Below, one piece after another: positions 54,583 through 62,797 of a DNA stretch of 64,000 bases (within the stretch, counting starts at the first letter, position 1; every line of letters starts with the position of its first letter). Below the pieces are notes generated by a model. It did not search any database. It had not been told where the DNA came from and was given only the letters and a program-made list of their open reading frames with translations. This DNA comes from Pseudobdellovibrionaceae bacterium. GTDB lineage: Bacteria; Bdellovibrionota; Bdellovibrionia; Bdellovibrionales; Bdellovibrionaceae. The stretch is taken from NCBI GenBank assembly GCA_019637875.1, contig JAHBUW010000011.1, forward strand, positions 62,001 to 126,000. Reading direction: 5' to 3'. The position numbers and the translations under genes are program-made.

Positions 54583-55612
54583 CGGTCGGGGGCACGCGGG
54601 TGCCGCGTTGACTGAGCAGACGGCGCACGAGTCCGTCATCGTCCTCGTCCCACAAATCACCCGTGATCTCTTCGAAGATGTCCTCGATGGTCACCAGGCC
54701 CTTCAGCTCGCCGTTCGCCATGACGATCGCCATGTGACGACGTTTTTCCTGCAGTTGGCGGAGCGTGGGCAGGATCGCGGCGTCGGTCGAAACCGTGACG
54801 GCCGGGCGGATCAGCGTTTGCCAGTCGCGACTTCCGGAAGAGGCGAACGCCAGAAACTCTTTCGAGTTCAGCGTGCCTTCGAGTTCGTTGTTGTGAATGA
54901 CGGGCAGGCGCGTGTGTCCGCTTTGGATCACGCGATTCAAAACCGATTCGAAATCCGCGCGGTGATCGACGTAGCCGACCTGCGCCCAGGGGAGCATGAT
55001 GTCGCCGATGCGACGGGTTTCGATGTTCGCCAGATTCACGATGTACTGCTGGTGGAACTTCGGGATGCCTTCCAGATCGACGTGTGGCGAGGCCTCGGCG
55101 TCTTTTTGTTTCGGCAGGATCTTCAGCAGAAGCTTCGTCGAAATCTCGAGCAAGGTGACGACGGGGGAAAGCAGCTTTTCGCCGAGTTCCAGCCAGAAAA
55201 AGCCGAAGGACAAGACGCGCATGGGGTAACGAAGCGCGATCGTTTTCGGAACGAGTTCGCCGACCACGACGCTGAAGTAGGTCAGCGGCAGGACGATCGC
55301 GGCGATCGCCAGCCCCTCCGACATTCTTTCGGAAAGACCGAACTGCGCTTCGAAATAGGGGGCGAGAGTTTCCTCGGCGCCGGCTCCGCCGACCGCGGCC
55401 GAGATCGCGCCGACGAGCGTGATGCCGATTTGGATCGTCGAGAGCGCGCGCTCGGGATTGTCTTTCAGCAGCAGGATGCGACCGGCTTGCTGGCTTCCTT
55501 TTTTGGCGAGGGAGCGGAGTTCGGGCTTACGGACGGTGACCAACGCCATTTCAAGGGAGGCCAGCACCGCGTTTAGCCCCAGGCAGATCAGAATGATGAA
55601 CAATGGACCCAT
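54572..55612 (-). CDS. CNNM/CBS-domain membrane protein (CorC/TlyC-like)
   Basis: This 346-residue protein has an N-terminal DUF21 (CNNM) domain of four helices with the ALVTVRKPELRSLAKKG and ITLVGAISAAVGG motifs. A CBS-domain pair follows (GDIMLPWAQVGYV ... HTRLPVIHNNELEGTLNSKE, and MAIVMANGELKGLVTIEDI). It ends with a C-terminal acidic segment. Family members are linked to Mg2+ or Co2+ transport. It is convergent with cobB, overlapping by 11 bp. Confidence 0.86.
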   Translation of the reverse strand: MGPLFIILICLGLNAVLASLEMALVTVRKPELRSLAKKGSQQAGRILLLKDNPERALSTIQIGITLVGAISAAVGGAGAEETLAPYFEAQFGLSERMSEGLAIAAIVLPLTYFSVVVGELVPKTIALRYPMRVLSFGFFWLELGEKLLSPVVTLLEISTKLLLKILPKQKDAEASPHVDLEGIPKFHQQYIVNLANIETRRIGDIMLPWAQVGYVDHRADFESVLNRVIQSGHTRLPVIHNNELEGTLNSKEFLAFASSGSRDWQTLIRPAVTVSTDAAILPTLRQLQEKRRHMAIVMANGELKGLVTIEDIFEEITGDLWDEDDDGLVRRLLSQRGTRVPPTAKR

Positions 55613-55653
55613 AAAGGTGGATCCAGCATGCCTTGACGGCCGTCGGTTTGGCA

Positions 55654-55698
55654 AATGCCTACCTGAGCACCGTGTTCAACGCGCTCGGTAGAGGCATT
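55654..55698 (-). terminator. Hairpin between outer-membrane protein gene and CNNM gene
   Basis: The arms AATGCCTACC...GAGC (55654-55668) and GCTCGGTAGAGGCATT (55683-55698) form about 14 bp with two small bulges. It lies 24 bases downstream of the minus-strand gene ending at 55722 and could terminate it. There is no clear T tract, so the terminator call is tentative. Confidence 0.4.
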
Positions 55699-55721
55699 GA
55701 CTCCATTAAAAATCCACAATT

Positions 55722-56966
55722 TTAGGGATGGAAGTAGGCCGAGATCAGGAAGCTACTGGTCGCGTACGAAGGATAGTAGTGCGCGCCGACGGAAGGGTAG
55801 AAGAAGAGCCACGACTTCGGATATTTCCACGTCAAACTTGCGCCGAAGCCCACCGTGAGCGGATCGGTCTGCATCGAGGCGATCCGTTCGGCGGACGCTT
55901 TACCGGGCGACAGCGAAAGCCCGAACGTCGAATACCAATGGGGCGCGAAGCGGTACTGCACGTCCGCGTAGTGCGAGATCGGCGAAAGCTGCTCGTGTTC
56001 GAAATCCGAGTTCTCGAGCGCCCCGTAGTTGTGATTCATCTGCGCGAGGTACGAGAACGCCCACTCATCATTCAAGAAATAGTTCCCGATGACCGACAGC
56101 CCGTTCTGGTGAAAGCGCAGGGGCAGAAAGCCGGATAGCGAGAACGTCAAATGCGAGTAGCCGAGGGCGAACGCCCACGGCTCGGAGTTGTAGAAGCCGA
56201 CCTTCGCCGAAAAGTTGAAGGAGTTGTCGAGCGTGTACAGGAAGGGATTCGTGCCGACCTGGATGCCGTCGAACACACCGACGTTGACCGAGTTGAGCAG
56301 AAAGAGGCCCTCGATGGAATCCGTGCCGGCGATGCGGGAGTACGAGAACTGCCAAGGACGCAAGGTCCGTGCGGATTCGGTGCCGTGGGCGTGGAACAGG
56401 TCCCCGCGGTCCAGACGACGCTCGATCGTTTCGCTGGCCACCGTCGTGCGCAGTGAAAAGTCCGATTCGTAGGTTCGCACCGGTGTCGACGTCTCGTAAC
56501 TGCGAACGGGCGTGGAGGACGGAATCGAGTCGTACGCCGCGACGACCGGTGCGGGGCGCGGGCGTTTCGTATTTTTCGAGAGACGGCGGGGAGCCGGCTT
56601 CGCGGACGCGCGCACGAGCGCATCGAGGCGCGAGGCTTCGCGGGCATGTTTGCGGGAGCGGCGTACGCTCGGTTTCTGGTGAAGGTGATGCAGATCGGAT
56701 TCAACGTGGGCGCCGCCGACGGCGACACGGTCGTTCGTATGGGTGCCGCCGAACTCGTCGGGCACTTCGATGCGATGGGCGTCGCGGGTCAGCCGCGTCG
56801 GCGTCTTATAAGTGCGGGCGTGGTGGGGCGCGACTTCATAACGTTTCGCGCGCGCGGCCTTCGATTTCTTCGAGGGCGCCTCTTTCCGCAGACGGACGTT
56901 CTGCGCGAAAGCGAGATCGCCCAGCAAAAGAAACAGCGGCAAAAGAAGAAGAATCACTTTTCTCAA
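55722..56966 (-). CDS. Outer-membrane protein with disordered N-terminal region and C-terminal barrel
   Basis: This 414-residue protein has a signal peptide (LLLLPLFLLLGDLAFAQ), a basic low-complexity stretch (residues 23-160, with repeated TPVR motifs) and a beta-rich C-terminal barrel of about 220 residues ending SAYFHP. The basic part may contact DNA, peptidoglycan or lipopolysaccharide. It overlaps the upstream gene by ATGA-type coupling. The likely partner is the small barrel encoded just upstream. Confidence 0.68.
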   Translation of the reverse strand: MRKVILLLLPLFLLLGDLAFAQNVRLRKEAPSKKSKAARAKRYEVAPHHARTYKTPTRLTRDAHRIEVPDEFGGTHTNDRVAVGGAHVESDLHHLHQKPSVRRSRKHAREASRLDALVRASAKPAPRRLSKNTKRPRPAPVVAAYDSIPSSTPVRSYETSTPVRTYESDFSLRTTVASETIERRLDRGDLFHAHGTESARTLRPWQFSYSRIAGTDSIEGLFLLNSVNVGVFDGIQVGTNPFLYTLDNSFNFSAKVGFYNSEPWAFALGYSHLTFSLSGFLPLRFHQNGLSVIGNYFLNDEWAFSYLAQMNHNYGALENSDFEHEQLSPISHYADVQYRFAPHWYSTFGLSLSPGKASAERIASMQTDPLTVGFGASLTWKYPKSWLFFYPSVGAHYYPSYATSSFLISAYFHP

Positions 56967-57601
56967 AAGCGGTACCCCACGTTCAGGCCGACCGAAGGGG
57001 TGATCTGTCCGGTATAAAGAAGAAGGGCCTGGCCGCGGAAAAGAAATCCGCCGCGTTGGGCGAATTCGTAACCGCCGCCGAAGTTCGGGATCGGCAAGGT
57101 CGCCGAGACCAGATCCATTCCGCGCACCAGAAGGTTCGCCTCTTGACCGCCGGCTTCGGCTTTCATCGAGATATCCTCGGAACGGCCTTGAATCGAAAGG
57201 ATGGTGACGCCGCCCGTGACGAAGGCGCGGTGAACGGGCTGAGTGGTCACGTAGTAATTCGCGAAGAGCGGCAGCGTGATGACGTCGGCGGTGACGCCCA
57301 TCGCGCCGATGCTTTGGTACGAAAAACCGGCGCCGAACGCGAACTCGCGCCGGGGGCTGTACTCGGTATTCAATGAATAGTAGCCGCCGCGTCCGAAAAG
57401 CTCCGCGTGCAGGGCCCAGTGGCGTTCGGGGGCGGGTTTGGGTTTCGGGCTTGTCAGCAGCTGGGTTTGGGGCGTCCGCAAAGAGTTGACCTGACGTTTA
57501 TGGGCCTTCGCGCGCAAGGGGCGGGCGTGCAGCTCGGGCGTCAACATCAGGGCGACGAGGCAAAGCGAGAGGGCCAGCTGGAAGTGCCGAAAGAACGTCA
57601 T
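56963..57601 (-). CDS. Small outer-membrane barrel protein
   Basis: This 212-residue protein has a signal peptide (ALSLCLVALMLTPELHA), a basic Pro/Lys linker and a short barrel-like domain (FGRGGYYSLNTEYSPRREF ... LNVGYRF). It ends with the typical C-terminal aromatic residue. ATG 57601 (MTFFRHF) is preferred; 57607 is two codons earlier. It is co-transcribed with the downstream barrel gene. Confidence 0.66.
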   Translation of the reverse strand: MTFFRHFQLALSLCLVALMLTPELHARPLRAKAHKRQVNSLRTPQTQLLTSPKPKPAPERHWALHAELFGRGGYYSLNTEYSPRREFAFGAGFSYQSIGAMGVTADVITLPLFANYYVTTQPVHRAFVTGGVTILSIQGRSEDISMKAEAGGQEANLLVRGMDLVSATLPIPNFGGGYEFAQRGGFLFRGQALLLYTGQITPSVGLNVGYRF

Positions 57602-57838
57602 GATCACGGCTATTGAAAACCCGGTGCCTACGGGGGGCCGCTGGGTTCATTCTGAGCGGGAAGGGACGTGGGGGCGACGGAAACCGGCGCCGACCGTCAA
57701 GCCCGCACGCAGGTGTCAGGGGCCGCGCGGAAATTGTCCGTCGGGAGGGCGACGTTTCATTCCGGGACGTGGGGAGCGCGGTCGTTGTCGGCGCGGGGTC
57801 CGGGGCTTGCTGTTCCCTTCCTTCGAGGAGACTTCGCC

Positions 57839-58297
57839 ATGAAATATCTGAACTGGGCCTTGATCGTTTCTTTGCTGCCCGTCGTGTTGATTTCGGCCGC
57901 CTACGCGGGAACGTCGGAACGCTCCGCGGAGTCGTTGCGGAGACTGCGCGTTTGGGCCTGCGAAACCGGGATCGCGAAAGCGGATCTCGAGCGGGCGCTG
58001 AAGATCCCCGGTCAAAAACGTCTCTACTTCGTGGACCTCGGCCAGCATGGCCAGATGAAGCGTCTTTTCTTTTATGAAATCGGCACCGGTCGGATTTCCC
58101 AAGCCACGTCGCGTCCTCGCGGGGCGGCCTTCGTGACTTTCGATTCGCTGGAGGCTCCGCAAAATCCCGTGTGTGAACCCGCACAGGGCGATCACCGGAC
58201 CGACGAGTCCTTCGAACGCACGGAACGTCTGCCGATGGATTCGGACCTTTCGCAGATCGAAATCCATTCCGGTGAAGATCAGGGCGGCCTTCAGTAA
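57839..58297 (+). CDS. Exported protein of unknown function
   Basis: This 152-residue protein has a signal peptide (NWALIVSLLPVVLISAAYA) and a globular region with one Cys (RVWACETG) and a late acidic C terminus. The ATG at 57839 follows GAGGAG eight bases upstream. It is divergent from the small barrel gene. No family is recognised. Confidence 0.6.
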   Translation: MKYLNWALIVSLLPVVLISAAYAGTSERSAESLRRLRVWACETGIAKADLERALKIPGQKRLYFVDLGQHGQMKRLFFYEIGTGRISQATSRPRGAAFVTFDSLEAPQNPVCEPAQGDHRTDESFERTERLPMDSDLSQIEIHSGEDQGGLQ

Positions 58298-58387
58298 TTT
58301 CCACCGTACAAAATACCGACACTGGAAAGTGACGAGCTTTGTCCGTTAAAACCACCGGGTTCAAACCAATTGGTGAGGGAGAATCCG

Positions 58388-58771
58388 GTGAAGTCCGTTT
58401 TGCTCGTGCTTTTGATATTGTCCGCGACCGTGGCCGAGGCCCGTCGCGGTTTCGAGGGTGTCTGCCGTCATTTTGAAAACCGTGACTCGAACCGTTCGTG
58501 CTTCATGGAGTACGACGGACAAGAGCGCGCGTTCTGCCAAGTCTGCACCGAGAACAAATCTTGTTTCATGGCGTTCGACGGCAAGACCCGCGCATTCTGC
58601 GAAGCCTACAAAGAGAACAAATCCTGCTTCATGGCCTTCGACGGTGAAGACCGCGGCTGGTGCGAGGTCCTGAAGGAAGACAAATCGTGCTTCATGGCAC
58701 TCGACGGAAAAGCCCGTCAGGCCTGCGAGCGGGGCTTCATCCCGCGCGAACACCGGTTCTGGCTCCGCTAA
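58388..58771 (+). CDS. Secreted protein made of four Cys-rich 21-residue repeats
   Basis: This 127-residue protein starts at GTG 58388 with GAGGGA upstream. After a signal peptide (LLVLLILSATVAEA) comes a leader, then four tandem units of 21 residues: RSCFMEYDGQERAFC, KSCFMAFDGKTRAFC, KSCFMAFDGEDRGWC and KSCFMALDGKARQAC, each with spacing CFMxxDGxxRxxC and an acidic-basic linker. Two Cys per unit suggest one disulfide per repeat or metal binding. It is followed by a terminator. No family is recognised. Confidence 0.75.
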   Translation: MKSVLLVLLILSATVAEARRGFEGVCRHFENRDSNRSCFMEYDGQERAFCQVCTENKSCFMAFDGKTRAFCEAYKENKSCFMAFDGEDRGWCEVLKEDKSCFMALDGKARQACERGFIPREHRFWLR

Positions 58772-58830
58772 GCTCTACGCCTCTGGTTGAGCTTGAGCCG
58801 CAGGTGAACGTCGAACTTTTCGACGAAGCG

Positions 58831-58869
58831 ACCCCCTTCGGGAAATTTCGATCTCCCGTGGGGGTTTTT
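58831..58869 (+). terminator. Rho-independent terminator after the Cys-rich repeat gene
   Basis: The stem ACCCCC with GGGGGT (58831-58836 with 58860-58865) continues inward with CGGGA and TCCCG (58839-58843 with 58854-58858). It is followed by TTTTT. It separates the Cys-rich gene from the transglycosylase-like gene. Confidence 0.75.
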
Positions 58870-58941
58870 GCGTTTTCATCGGCGTCTATAACCGACCTCG
58901 CTGGCACCGGAATTGGAAGACGTCCATGCCTGGAGGTCCGC

Positions 58942-59844
58942 GTGTTCGTCTCGCTGCGCCGACATTTGAGCTCCGTGCTGCGCCCCTTGCTGGGCGCCGG
59001 TCTCGTGTGGATCGCGGCGTCCTCCGCCCACGGCGTGCAGGAGCATCCCTTCCGCGAGCCCGTGCAGGTCTTCCATACGCCCTACGGCATGCCCATCATG
59101 GTCCGCACGGGCGGCCCGACTTACGATGAGTATCTGAAAACCTCGCGCGAGGAACTGAAGTCCCACGGCTACCAAGAGTGGCGTTGGGAAGGTCAGAAGT
59201 CGAAGTGCACGACGTGCCCGATCTTCATTCTACCGAAAGAGCGTGAGATCGAGACCGCGAAGGTCTACGCCTTCATCCGCGCGCTCGAGACCAAACGGGA
59301 TGACCTGCTTCGTCTGTACGGCTCGGATCCGCAGGAGTACAATCTGCTCGCGCAGATGGCGGTGGGGATCTTGGGCCGCGAGTCCGAGTTCTTCCAAAGC
59401 CCCCGTTACCGCGTGAAGGAAAACGCGCAGTGGGCGATTTACCTCATCAAAGTCGTGCAGATCTACCTGGAAGGCTCCGATCGTGATCCCGAGTTGAACA
59501 GCCGCGGCCCGACGCAGATCAAGATCGTCCCGGAAAAAATCGCCGCGACCTTCGGGGTGAAGCACGAGGATCTTTACATTCCCGAAAACGCCGCGCTCGC
59601 GACCATGGGGTATTTGATCGAAGCGCTCGCCGAGCTCAAACGCCGCGTGACGCTGAATCACCTGACGTTCGTGACGCCGGATTCTTACGCGGACTATCTG
59701 CCGTACATCTACTTCGGTTCGAAACGTCAGCTCCTGAACGGCACCGCGACCCCGGACCGGAACATCTACATCCGCGATATGCGCAAATACATGACGTGGA
59801 TCGAGATCTACGAAGGCCCGGCGCGCTCGGTGCCTTTGCACTAG
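58942..59844 (+). CDS. Secreted lysozyme/lytic-transglycosylase-like protein
   Basis: This 300-residue protein starts at GTG 58942 with TGGAGGT upstream and has an N-terminal hydrophobic leader (LLGAGLVWIAASSAHG). The lysozyme-like core has the catalytic-Glu-type GRESEFFQSPRY followed after 50 residues by SRGPTQIKIVP and later a helix ATMGYLIEALAEL. This order (ExxF, then GPTQI) is that of SLT-type lytic transglycosylases. A Cys pair CTTC lies before it. It may cut peptidoglycan, consistent with a predator-like lifestyle, but activity is inference. Confidence 0.65.
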   Translation: MFVSLRRHLSSVLRPLLGAGLVWIAASSAHGVQEHPFREPVQVFHTPYGMPIMVRTGGPTYDEYLKTSREELKSHGYQEWRWEGQKSKCTTCPIFILPKEREIETAKVYAFIRALETKRDDLLRLYGSDPQEYNLLAQMAVGILGRESEFFQSPRYRVKENAQWAIYLIKVVQIYLEGSDRDPELNSRGPTQIKIVPEKIAATFGVKHEDLYIPENAALATMGYLIEALAELKRRVTLNHLTFVTPDSYADYLPYIYFGSKRQLLNGTATPDRNIYIRDMRKYMTWIEIYEGPARSVPLH

Positions 59845-59846
59845 CA

Positions 59847-61448
59847 TTAACGAACCAAGCAAGACGGATTCGTCGTCGCCACGTTCTGCAGCGTCCAGAT
59901 GAAGTCGGCCTGCGTCCCGCCGTTGTTGAACCACGTTTGCCAGATCGATTCCTTTTCGGCCGTCCAGCAGCCCGGCAGATAGAGGTCGAACTGCGTCCGG
60001 ATGAAACTCGCGGGAGCGGAAGGCGGCGGGGTCGGCGCCACGGGGGCACTGGCATTGCCTTGGGCGATCATGCCGCCGCTGGTGTCGATGCGATTGCCCG
60101 ATTCGATGATCGAGCCCGCCGCGCCGTCATTAAAGATCGCGACCCGTTGTTCCGCGCCGATGGCCGGGAACTGGTTGCCGGTCAGGGTCATGGTCCCGCC
60201 GCCGATGTTGTGGATGCCCGAACGGTTGCGGTCGTCGCGGCCGCGGTGGCCGTTATTTGCGAAGGTCGACGCGCTGATCAGCACGTTCTGCGCGGCGCTC
60301 AGAACACCCGGGCCGCTGGAATTGACCACCATCAGATTCGACATGTTCACGGTGTTCACGCCCGCGGCGAGGTAGATGCCGGGGGTGTCGTTCGCGATCG
60401 TGTTGAAGTCCAGACCGCTGAAGCCCGACATCTCGATGAACGTATTCGAGATCGCGTGCAGGCTGCCGCCGTGGATCGCGATCTCCGCGCCCCCGCCCGC
60501 GTATCCGTCGTTCCCGAAGAACGAATTCGTCATGCGCAGGCTTTCCACTTTGTGGCCGTTCGCGGTCGCCAAGACGACGCCGCCACGTTTGTTGTGGAAG
60601 GTGTAGATCCCGTCCCAGTTTCCGACCGACATCTGACCGCTGTCGGGGCTGGCGTAGATGGCGAAGCCGTCGTTGCGGGTGAAAAGCAGATCGCGCATGT
60701 AGTACTGGGTGGGGCCGGGGTGCTGGAGGTTCGTGAAGACGAGCCCGTGGCGCGCGCACTCGTTCACGCTGATGTCGCGGATTTGGGAATAGGCCGTCAC
60801 GCCCAGGTAAAGTCCGTCGAACTGTTTTTCGATCCAGAGCGCTTCGATGACGCCGTTGTTGTTCGACTTTCCGGTGCGCACGCCGTTGTCGCCGACGGCG
60901 AGGTCGCCGTGCGTGCGGATCAGCGAAAGATTCGCGACGCGGTAGTAGTCGACGAAGTCGCCGATCTGAACCTGCGGTCCCGGGGCGCTCATCTTCAGGA
61001 TCGTCCCGAAGGCCGTCGCGCCGACGAGGGCCACGCGGTTTCCTTGCAACGTGAGGGTCGCGGACTGTTCATACTCGCCGGCGCCAAGGAAGAGGCTCAC
61101 GCCGTCCGTGATCGTCACCGCTTCGTCCAAACGTCCCGCTTCCGCGCAGATGGCTTTCGCACCGGCTTTGAGGGCGGCGTTGATCGCCTGCGCGGTGCTG
61201 CCGTTGACGGGAAGGGCCGGGGTGCAGCCCGCGGGGGCCTGCGCCGAGGCTTGGCTCAGATTGTTTTGCAGAGGGGCCGCCATGGCTTGCAGACGGGCGG
61301 GGGCGGATTCGAGTGCGCGGCTGAAGTTCGTGCCTTGGGCAAGGCGCGTGGCGTTTTCTAAACGGAGGTCTTCCCGCAGATCGAAGCCGGGAGCGCAGGC
61401 CGCTTGCAGCAGCGCGATCAAGATGAGTCCGGTGAGTTTGGTTTTCAT
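59847..61448 (-). CDS. Lipoprotein with right-handed beta-helix (pectate-lyase-like)
   Basis: This 533-residue protein has a lipobox LQAAC and, after an Ala-rich linker, a pectate-lyase-like start (INAALKAGAKAICAEAGRL). Many short repeats with NN, GN and VGD patterns follow (NRVALVGATAFG, NGVIEALWIEKQFDG, NNGHRGRDDRNRSG), typical of a parallel beta-helix. The C-terminal part has two Cys (PGCWTAEK and NPSCLVR). It may bind or cleave a polysaccharide. The gene is convergent with the transglycosylase-like gene, two bases between stops. Confidence 0.75.
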   Translation of the reverse strand: MKTKLTGLILIALLQAACAPGFDLREDLRLENATRLAQGTNFSRALESAPARLQAMAAPLQNNLSQASAQAPAGCTPALPVNGSTAQAINAALKAGAKAICAEAGRLDEAVTITDGVSLFLGAGEYEQSATLTLQGNRVALVGATAFGTILKMSAPGPQVQIGDFVDYYRVANLSLIRTHGDLAVGDNGVRTGKSNNNGVIEALWIEKQFDGLYLGVTAYSQIRDISVNECARHGLVFTNLQHPGPTQYYMRDLLFTRNDGFAIYASPDSGQMSVGNWDGIYTFHNKRGGVVLATANGHKVESLRMTNSFFGNDGYAGGGAEIAIHGGSLHAISNTFIEMSGFSGLDFNTIANDTPGIYLAAGVNTVNMSNLMVVNSSGPGVLSAAQNVLISASTFANNGHRGRDDRNRSGIHNIGGGTMTLTGNQFPAIGAEQRVAIFNDGAAGSIIESGNRIDTSGGMIAQGNASAPVAPTPPPSAPASFIRTQFDLYLPGCWTAEKESIWQTWFNNGGTQADFIWTLQNVATTNPSCLVR

Positions 61449-61650
61449 GTTTCCCCCTTGAAACCAGTTTGCGCTTTTCCGTGAAGACCGCGTCTGACAT
61501 CGCCCGCAAATGGCGTGTCGGTTCGAGACACTTTCCTAAAATGCCCGAATCACCACCGGCAGACGTTTGGATTTCATGAGGTTTGAGAAGACTTCGTCTC
61601 GAATCAACTCGACCTTTGGCAAATGCCGAAAAGTCAGACAAGAGGTAGCC

Positions 61651-62028
61651 ATGCGCAGGTCATCACTTCAAGGCGTGCGAATTCTGGTGGTCGACGACGA
61701 AGAAATGCTTCGCGAGGTGGTCGTTGAACTTTTGCAGCAAAAAGGCTGCGTGGTCAGCGAGGCTCCAAGCGGCAACAAGGCTTTCGAAAAACTGAAGGCC
61801 GAAGACTTCGATGTTCTTTTGACCGATGTGCGGATGCCCGATGGCGACGGACTCCGTCTGATCCAGCGTTTGTGCGATGAGCTGCCCCACCGCCGCCCGC
61901 AAATCCTGGTCTGCTCGGGATTCAGCGACGTCACCACCGAGATGGTCCGCGATCTGCGGATCGCGCGTATCCTGCAGAAGCCCTTCACCATGACCGAGCT
62001 CGTCGATATCTTGATGAAGCTGATTTAG
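61651..62028 (+). CDS. CheY-like single-domain response regulator
   Basis: This 125-residue receiver domain has VVDDEE near the N terminus, phospho-acceptor Asp59 in LLTDVRMPDGDG, the Thr/Ser region LVCSGFSD and the conserved Lys in LQKPFTM. AGAGGTAGCC precedes ATG 61651. With no output domain it probably acts through protein-protein contact; the Cache kinase 40 kb away is one possible partner, not shown. It is convergent with a broken transpeptidase gene. Confidence 0.88.
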   Translation: MRRSSLQGVRILVVDDEEMLREVVVELLQQKGCVVSEAPSGNKAFEKLKAEDFDVLLTDVRMPDGDGLRLIQRLCDELPHRRPQILVCSGFSDVTTEMVRDLRIARILQKPFTMTELVDILMKLI

Positions 62029-62039
62029 TCGGCCGGAGT

Positions 62040-62368
62040 TTAACGGCCGCGCGGCGTCCGGTCGTCGCGCATGACGACGGGCTGACCGATCGACACACGC
62101 GCGTAAAGATCCTCGATATCCTCGTTCAACATCCGAATGCAGCCGTAAGAGGCGAACGAGCCGATGCTCGAGCGCATGGCCGACGCGGTTCCGTGAAGGA
62201 CTTCGCATGGATCACGATCGTGCCGGGAGCGTAACGATAAGCCTCCGCGTAACGCGTGAAGGTGGGCTTCGCCTGGGCCGCTTGGGCGAAGCCCAGAACG
62301 AAGGCGAGCGGGAGCGCGAACATGGCGAACGCCCAGAAGAGGACGCGGGCCGGAGATGTCGGAGACAT
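62040..62368 (-). pseudogene. Decayed L,D-transpeptidase (YkuD) gene with frameshift
   Basis: From ATG 62368 the frame gives a signal peptide (VLFWAFAMFALPLAFVLGFAQ) and then TRYAEAYRYAPGTIVIHAKS, after which it runs on out of frame to a stop at 62126. In another frame from about 62205 to 62040 the sequence reads LHGTASAMRSSIGSFASYGC followed by IRMLNEDIEDLYARV. That is the catalytic block of YkuD L,D-transpeptidases with the nucleophile Cys. One indel near 62205 breaks it, and the 80 or so residues expected before the motif are also mostly missing. Resequencing error for the indel cannot be excluded. Confidence 0.7.
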
Positions 62369-62797
62369 GGACGAGTCTGTGTTTTTCACAAAGAAAACTC
62401 CTTCAAAGCCAAGAGATTCGCGCAGTTCGCGTGTTCGGAGCAAAAGAGCAAAGGGCGGGCCGAGAGAGGGATTGCCTGTTTTTCGGGCGGAATATCCCTC
62501 GTGGGGCGCTCGTCTTGATCTTCCCCTGAGGAAGTCCCGGGACCGGGCCGCCAGAGCGGATTTTAATCCCTTTGACAGACGCTTCATGAGCCCTCTAAAT
62601 GATCGGCACATCTTGTCCAAGAGAAGGCTTCACTCACGAATAACGACCCGTGGGAATTGAACTTTCAGGAAGACAGGGTTGGGGAATTTGCCCCGTTCGT
62701 TCACCACGGACACTGGACCCGGATTCACAAAACGGTGTGGTCAATACACCCGAATCCACCAACAAGTTCAGAGTCCTCAAGGAGGTTCTTTTTGTAT
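62369..62797 (+). other. Non-coding region with rpsA leader
   Basis: These 429 bases hold no convincing gene. The first 200 bases show no motif I can assign. From 62572 there is a candidate promoter, then a leader of about 190 nt with two hairpins: GGGG-AATTT-CCCC near 62675-62685 and a nested stem 62721-62726 with 62752-62757 enclosing 62734-62738 with 62746-62750. The rpsA ribosome-binding site AAGGAGG lies at 62779-62786. Such leaders may mediate autoregulation by S1 protein. Confidence 0.6.
62572..62599 (+). promoter_or_regulatory. Candidate sigma70-type promoter for rpsA
   Basis: A perfect TTGACA at 62572-62577 is followed after 16 bases by TCTAAA (62594-62599), four of six matches to the -10 consensus. 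The predicted transcript would have a leader of about 190 nt before the rpsA ATG. Confidence 0.5.

Noticed and set aside
58388-58771. Possible CRISPR array
   Set aside because: The repeats are coding, vary between copies and encode Cys-rich protein units with no spacers.
59796-61361. A long plus-strand frame opposite the beta-helix lipoprotein
   Set aside because: No signal or domain; the minus-strand frame has a lipobox and repeat pattern.
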